Shown here in pieces: positions 60,437-64,000 of a DNA stretch of 64,000 nt. The notes beneath the pieces were generated by a model. The model was not told where the DNA came from. It ran no database searches and saw only the letters and a list, made by a program, of their open reading frames with translations. The DNA is taken from the NCBI GenBank assembly GCA_020636095.1, contig JACJYN010000002.1:1302001-1366000 (forward strand), given 5' to 3'. Position numbers and translations under genes: made by a program. Numbering within the stretch: position 1 is the first letter of the stretch; each line of letters starts with the position of its first letter. This DNA comes from Lewinellaceae bacterium. GTDB lineage: Bacteria > Bacteroidota > Bacteroidia > Chitinophagales > Saprospiraceae.

Positions 60437-60444
60437 TAGTTTTG
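60437..60444 (+). promoter_or_regulatory. -7 promoter box for the 1174-aa gene
   Basis: TAGTTTTG is a perfect TAnnTTTG, 28 bp before the TTG start codon. A weak TTTC is the only -33 candidate. Confidence 0.5.
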
Positions 60445-60472
60445 TGGTAAAGAAAATACTGAAGCATACGAT

Positions 60473-63400
60473 TTGAGAAAAACCGGGCTATACATATTGC
60501 TACTCCTCACCGTGGCCGCCAGCTTACCGGCGCAGTCTCCGCTGCCGGACAACCGGCGGGAGCGCCTTATCCGCCCGCAGCCGGAAGCCCTGCTTCTGGA
60601 TAGCCTGAGTATCATCTATTCCTCCTTTCAGCTTCAGGAAGCCCGCAGCGGCCAGCCGCTCGATACTTCTTTTTACACGTTGGAGGATAATCTGCTCCGG
60701 TTGAAGCCTCCCGCACTGCGACTGGACAGCCTGCGCGCCAGTTACCGGGTGCTGCCCTTCCTGCTCAGCCGGCGGTTTAGCCATCTCGACACCAGCCGGG
60801 CCGCCCGGCAGGAGGATGGCCTCATCGGCATCGCCTATAATCCTTACGAGCAGCAGGAAGAGGCTCTTCTCGACTTCAAGGGGCTGGACTACAACGGCAA
60901 CTTTACCCGCGGCATTTCTTTTGGCAATAACCAAGACCTGGTGCTCAATTCCAGCTTCAACCTGCAGCTGGCCGGCGAGCTGGGCGAAGGCGTGGAGATT
61001 CTCGCCGCCATAACCGACGAGAACATCCCTCTGCAACCGGAAGGCAACACACAACAACTGCGAGAGTTCGACCGCATTTTTATTCAGTTGAAAAAAGACG
61101 ACAACCGGCTCATTGCCGGCGACTATGAGCTACAGCGCCCCAACAGCTATTTCATGAACTACTTTAAAAAGCTACAGGGGGCTACTTTCAGCAATATCAG
61201 CCAGTTGGGAGAAGGACAGCTGAGCAGTACCGGCAGCATTGCCATCTCCCGGGGGCAGTTCACCCGCAACCTCATTCCCGCCATCGAAGGCAACCAGGGC
61301 CCTTACAAGCTGCGGGGCGCCGAAGGCGAACGCTTTATCATAGTACTGGCCGGCACGGAAAAAGTATTCCTGGACGGAGCGCTGGCCAACCGAGGCCTGG
61401 AGGAGGATTACATCGTCGACTACAACCGGGGAGAGATCACCTTCACCAACAAACGCCTCATCACCAAAGATAGCCGCATCACCGTGGAGTTTGAATATGC
61501 TGATCAAAATTATGTGCGCTCCCTCTACGCCGCCGGCACGGCCTACGAGCGGGGTAAACTTCGGCTGGACCTCAACTTTTTCAACCAGCAGGACAGCAAG
61601 AACTCAACCGGCGAACTGGGGCTGGATAATGAACAAAAGCGCATACTCAGCCAGGCCGGCGACGGCCTGAGTAATGCCTTTTTCCCCAGTATCGATACCC
61701 TGGAAGAGTTTGTGCCCTACCGGGTTTCCTATAAACTGATAGACACGGTGATCCGCTGTGGCTTTCGGGATACCGCCTTGCAGTATCTGGCATTCACGGC
61801 CGATGAAGACAGCGCCCGCTACACCGCCACCTTTTCCTTTGTCGGGCAGGGCAACGGGCAATACGTGCTCAACCAGGCGCAGGCCGCCAACGAGCGAGTC
61901 TACCGGTGGGTTGGCTTCGGGGCGGACTGCCGCCCGCTGGGCGATTACGAGCCCGTGGTGCAATTGGTCGCGCCCCGGCAGCAGCAGTTGTTTACCTTGG
62001 GGGGGCGCTACGACTTTTCAGGAAATTCAAGCCTCACCACCGAAGTGGCCTTCAGCCGCAATGACCTCAACCGCTTTTCCAGCCTGGATAGCGAGGACGA
62101 CCTGGGGCTGGCCGCTTTCACCGAGTTCAACCGCACCTTCTCCCTGGGACGGGACAGCTCGGGCTGGCAGCTGGCGTCCAACCTGAGCTACGAGTTCGTA
62201 CACGAGAACTTCGAACCGCTCAACCCCTACCGCAACCCGGAATTCCTCCGCGACTGGAACCTGGCCAATGTGCAGGGAGTGGGGCAGGTGCAGCGGGCTC
62301 AGGAGCAAATTGGCAGGGGTGGGCTTAGCCTTCGCAAGGCCGGCCTGGGCAGCCTCCGCTACGAGTTCAGCGGCTTCCTCCGCGACACCCTCTACACAGG
62401 AACCCGCCATCAGCTACGCCTGCGCAGCCTGGCCCGCAACTGGGAGGTAGATCTCGACGGCAGCCTCCTGCAAACGGAGAGCCAGGGGCAGCGCACTCGT
62501 TTCCTGAGGCCGCGGGGCGCCATCGCCCGGTCTTTTCCCCAACTGGGCGGCCTGCGCATCGGCGCATCCGGCGAGCAGGAAAAAAGCAGCCGCTTCACCG
62601 ACGGGGCCGATACCCTGCAGGCCACCAGCTTTTACTACAACCGCTACCGCCTCTTTGTGGAAAATCAATCTCAGGAAAAGTACAAGTACGGCGCCAGCTT
62701 CAGCCAGCGGATCGACTACGCGCCGGTATCCGACGCTTTTGAAAGCAGCACAACCGCCACCGAGGCCAACGTCAACGGCAGCTGGGAACTTCGGGGCCGG
62801 CATAACCGCATGCAACTAGCCGGTAACCTCACCTACCGGCAGCTGGTGATTGACCAGCCGGGTAGCACCAACCAGGAGCCCGGCGAGACCTTCCTCGGGC
62901 GGTCCGACCTCAGCCTGAGCCTGGCCAAGGGCGTATTGCAGTCTTCCACTACCTACGAAATCGGTTCGGGGCAGGAACCCAAAGTGGAGTTCACCTACAT
63001 ACGGGTCAACCCCGGCGAGGGCAGCTATATCTGGCTGGATTCGCTGTACAACAACGACGGCATCATCCAACCCAACGAGATGGAGATCGCTCCCTTCCAG
63101 GACCTGGCCGACTACGTGCGCATCACCGCCGTCACCGATGATTTTATCCGGACCGACAACGTCAACCTCAACCAGAGCCTGCGCATCAGCCCCAAGGCCA
63201 TCTGGTACAACCAGGAGGGCCTGCGGCGCTTGATGGCGCGCCTGTCCACTATTTCCACCCTTAGCATTAAACGCAAGACCCAGAAGGCGGAGGGCGTCAC
63301 GCCCTACAACCCCTTCCAGCTCGATGTGGCGGATACCGCCCTGGTGGCTGTCACCTCCAACATCCGCAACGTGCTCTTTTTCAATCAGGCAGACCCCACC

Positions 63401-63997
63401 TATGACTTGCAGCTGGGCATGACGGACAACCGCAATAAGTTCGTGCAGACTTCCGGCTTCGAGAGCCGCCGCAACAGCGAACAGTACCTGCAGGGCCGCT
63501 GGAACATCTCCCGCAGCTGGAGCACTCGCCTGTCACTCACCCAGGGCCTGCGCACCAGCGACTCCGAGTTTTTCAACAACAAGGACTATCGCATCGGGTC
63601 GCTGAAGCTCTCCCCAGAGCTATCCTTCCTGCCGGGCAAAAACTTCCGGACAACCCTGAAGTACCAATTGCAACTAGATGAAAATACCCTGGAACAGGGC
63701 GGTGAAACGGCCCGCAACCACGATTTCAACCTGGACGCCCGCTACAACCGCTCTACCAAAAGCACGGTACAACTGAAAGTGTCCTACGTGCAGGTCAAAT
63801 TCGAGGGGAATCCCAACTCGCCGGTCGGCTTCGCCATGCTCAACGGACTGCAGCGCGGCCAGAACTTCCTCTGGAACCTCAGCCTGGACCGGCAACTGGC
63901 CCGAAACATTCAGCTGCGCATCAGTTATGAAGGACGAAAGACGGGGGAGGCCCGGGTGGTGCATACGGGGAGGGCGCAGGTGGCGGCGAATTTTTGA
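60473..63997 (+). CDS. Large outer-membrane/surface protein with SprA-like N-terminal motifs
   Basis: 1174 aa. The start codon is TTG (60473): there is no in-frame ATG upstream before a stop, and TTG gives a clean signal peptide (MRKTGLYILLLLTVAASLPA). About 145-260 has the conserved-looking RGISFGNNQDLVLNSSFNLQ, ILAAITDENIPLQPEGNTQ and FDRIFIQLKKDDNRL, then GDYELQRPNSYFMNYFKKLQ. From memory similar wording occurs in SprA/Sov, the T9SS translocon barrel, and in related Bacteroidota surface proteins. This protein is less than half the length of SprA, so it is not SprA itself. The rest is made of alternating beta strands. The stop lies two bases before the window end. Function unknown. Confidence 0.65.
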   Translation: MRKTGLYILLLLTVAASLPAQSPLPDNRRERLIRPQPEALLLDSLSIIYSSFQLQEARSGQPLDTSFYTLEDNLLRLKPPALRLDSLRASYRVLPFLLSRRFSHLDTSRAARQEDGLIGIAYNPYEQQEEALLDFKGLDYNGNFTRGISFGNNQDLVLNSSFNLQLAGELGEGVEILAAITDENIPLQPEGNTQQLREFDRIFIQLKKDDNRLIAGDYELQRPNSYFMNYFKKLQGATFSNISQLGEGQLSSTGSIAISRGQFTRNLIPAIEGNQGPYKLRGAEGERFIIVLAGTEKVFLDGALANRGLEEDYIVDYNRGEITFTNKRLITKDSRITVEFEYADQNYVRSLYAAGTAYERGKLRLDLNFFNQQDSKNSTGELGLDNEQKRILSQAGDGLSNAFFPSIDTLEEFVPYRVSYKLIDTVIRCGFRDTALQYLAFTADEDSARYTATFSFVGQGNGQYVLNQAQAANERVYRWVGFGADCRPLGDYEPVVQLVAPRQQQLFTLGGRYDFSGNSSLTTEVAFSRNDLNRFSSLDSEDDLGLAAFTEFNRTFSLGRDSSGWQLASNLSYEFVHENFEPLNPYRNPEFLRDWNLANVQGVGQVQRAQEQIGRGGLSLRKAGLGSLRYEFSGFLRDTLYTGTRHQLRLRSLARNWEVDLDGSLLQTESQGQRTRFLRPRGAIARSFPQLGGLRIGASGEQEKSSRFTDGADTLQATSFYYNRYRLFVENQSQEKYKYGASFSQRIDYAPVSDAFESSTTATEANVNGSWELRGRHNRMQLAGNLTYRQLVIDQPGSTNQEPGETFLGRSDLSLSLAKGVLQSSTTYEIGSGQEPKVEFTYIRVNPGEGSYIWLDSLYNNDGIIQPNEMEIAPFQDLADYVRITAVTDDFIRTDNVNLNQSLRISPKAIWYNQEGLRRLMARLSTISTLSIKRKTQKAEGVTPYNPFQLDVADTALVAVTSNIRNVLFFNQADPTYDLQLGMTDNRNKFVQTSGFESRRNSEQYLQGRWNISRSWSTRLSLTQGLRTSDSEFFNNKDYRIGSLKLSPELSFLPGKNFRTTLKYQLQLDENTLEQGGETARNHDFNLDARYNRSTKSTVQLKVSYVQVKFEGNPNSPVGFAMLNGLQRGQNFLWNLSLDRQLARNIQLRISYEGRKTGEARVVHTGRAQVAANF

Positions 63998-64000
63998 GGG

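Larger units (their letters stand above)
59837..60472. other. 636-bp intergenic region with candidate small RNA
   Basis: Between divergent genes. 60010-60215 is very AT-rich without an ORF or recognisable repeat. 60241-60362 holds a stem plus an intrinsic terminator (separate entries). A promoter box for the downstream gene is at 60437. Confidence 0.55.

Noticed and set aside
1..64000. CRISPR arrays, tRNA or rRNA genes, prophage or transposase genes
   Set aside because: I read both strands for regularly spaced repeats, tRNA-like T-loops (GTTCGAnTC) and transposase or integrase motifs and saw none convincing; the repeats present are dispersed, not arrayed.

Overview
The window is chromosomal DNA from a Bacteroidota bacterium, most likely of the Saprospiria/Chitinophagia type (inference; no rRNA is present to confirm it). 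The evidence is: the perfect Bacteroidota -7 box TAnnTTTG upstream of several genes (rplM, hsp20, the 1174-aa outer-membrane gene); no consistent Shine-Dalgarno sequences; type IX secretion (T9SS) sorting domains on three intact proteins and one decayed one; a PorW/SprE-type T9SS lipoprotein; and a TonB receptor followed by a DUF4249 lipoprotein. Coding density is moderate and base composition is mostly GC-neutral to GC-rich, apart from AT-rich islands near 3.9, 21.4, 51.9 and 60.1 kb.

Layout. 0-1 kb: rplM-rpsI operon with promoter and leader. 1.3-8.1 kb: secreted metalloprotease, thioredoxin/MsrA-like fusion lipoprotein, VOC protein, metallophosphoesterase and 5'-nucleotidase lipoproteins. 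8.2-14.4 kb: DinB-like protein, porW/sprE, M23 peptidase, HAD-like protein, TIGR01777 epimerase. 14.6-21.2 kb: a peptide-type ABC importer with two paralogous binding lipoproteins and two enlarged permeases but no ATPase gene. 21.2-24.3 kb: a non-coding region with a terminator-ended small transcript candidate, then ligA. 24.3-29.6 kb: a heavily frameshifted copB-type ATPase, a membrane protein and an M1 peptidase. 30-38 kb: a 1227-aa T9SS cargo protein, TonB receptor, DUF4249 lipoprotein and a small barrel-like protein. 38.2-40.4 kb: a probable stress cluster (Hsp20, lipoprotein, two twin-CBS proteins). 40.6-48 kb: T9SS protein, Ppx/GppA, hydroxyacid dehydrogenase, CvpA, MscS and small secreted proteins. 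48.1-50.1 kb: NSS-family transporter coupled to a small membrane protein. 50.1-52.9 kb: accessory island (see below). 52.9-64 kb: FadH-like reductase, amidase, a T9SS heme peroxidase with dockerin and cohesin-like modules, and a 1174-aa outer-membrane protein.

The most unusual content is non-coding and accessory. At least six different palindromic or terminal-inverted-repeat intergenic elements are present, several in two or three copies. One 171-bp foldback element lies inside a decayed T9SS-cargo gene; others abut or supply stop codons. Next to the decayed gene, a 1.18-kb segment lies between two perfect 43-bp direct repeats. It holds two genes: a membrane-anchored protein whose C-terminal half carries a GIY-YIG/URI-type nuclease signature of the kind found at the tips of polymorphic toxins, and a 119-aa partner starting three bases later. 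I read this as a candidate orphan toxin/immunity-like cassette, and it is my main suggestion for an undescribed system.

No tRNA, rRNA, CRISPR array, transposase, integrase or prophage gene was recognised.
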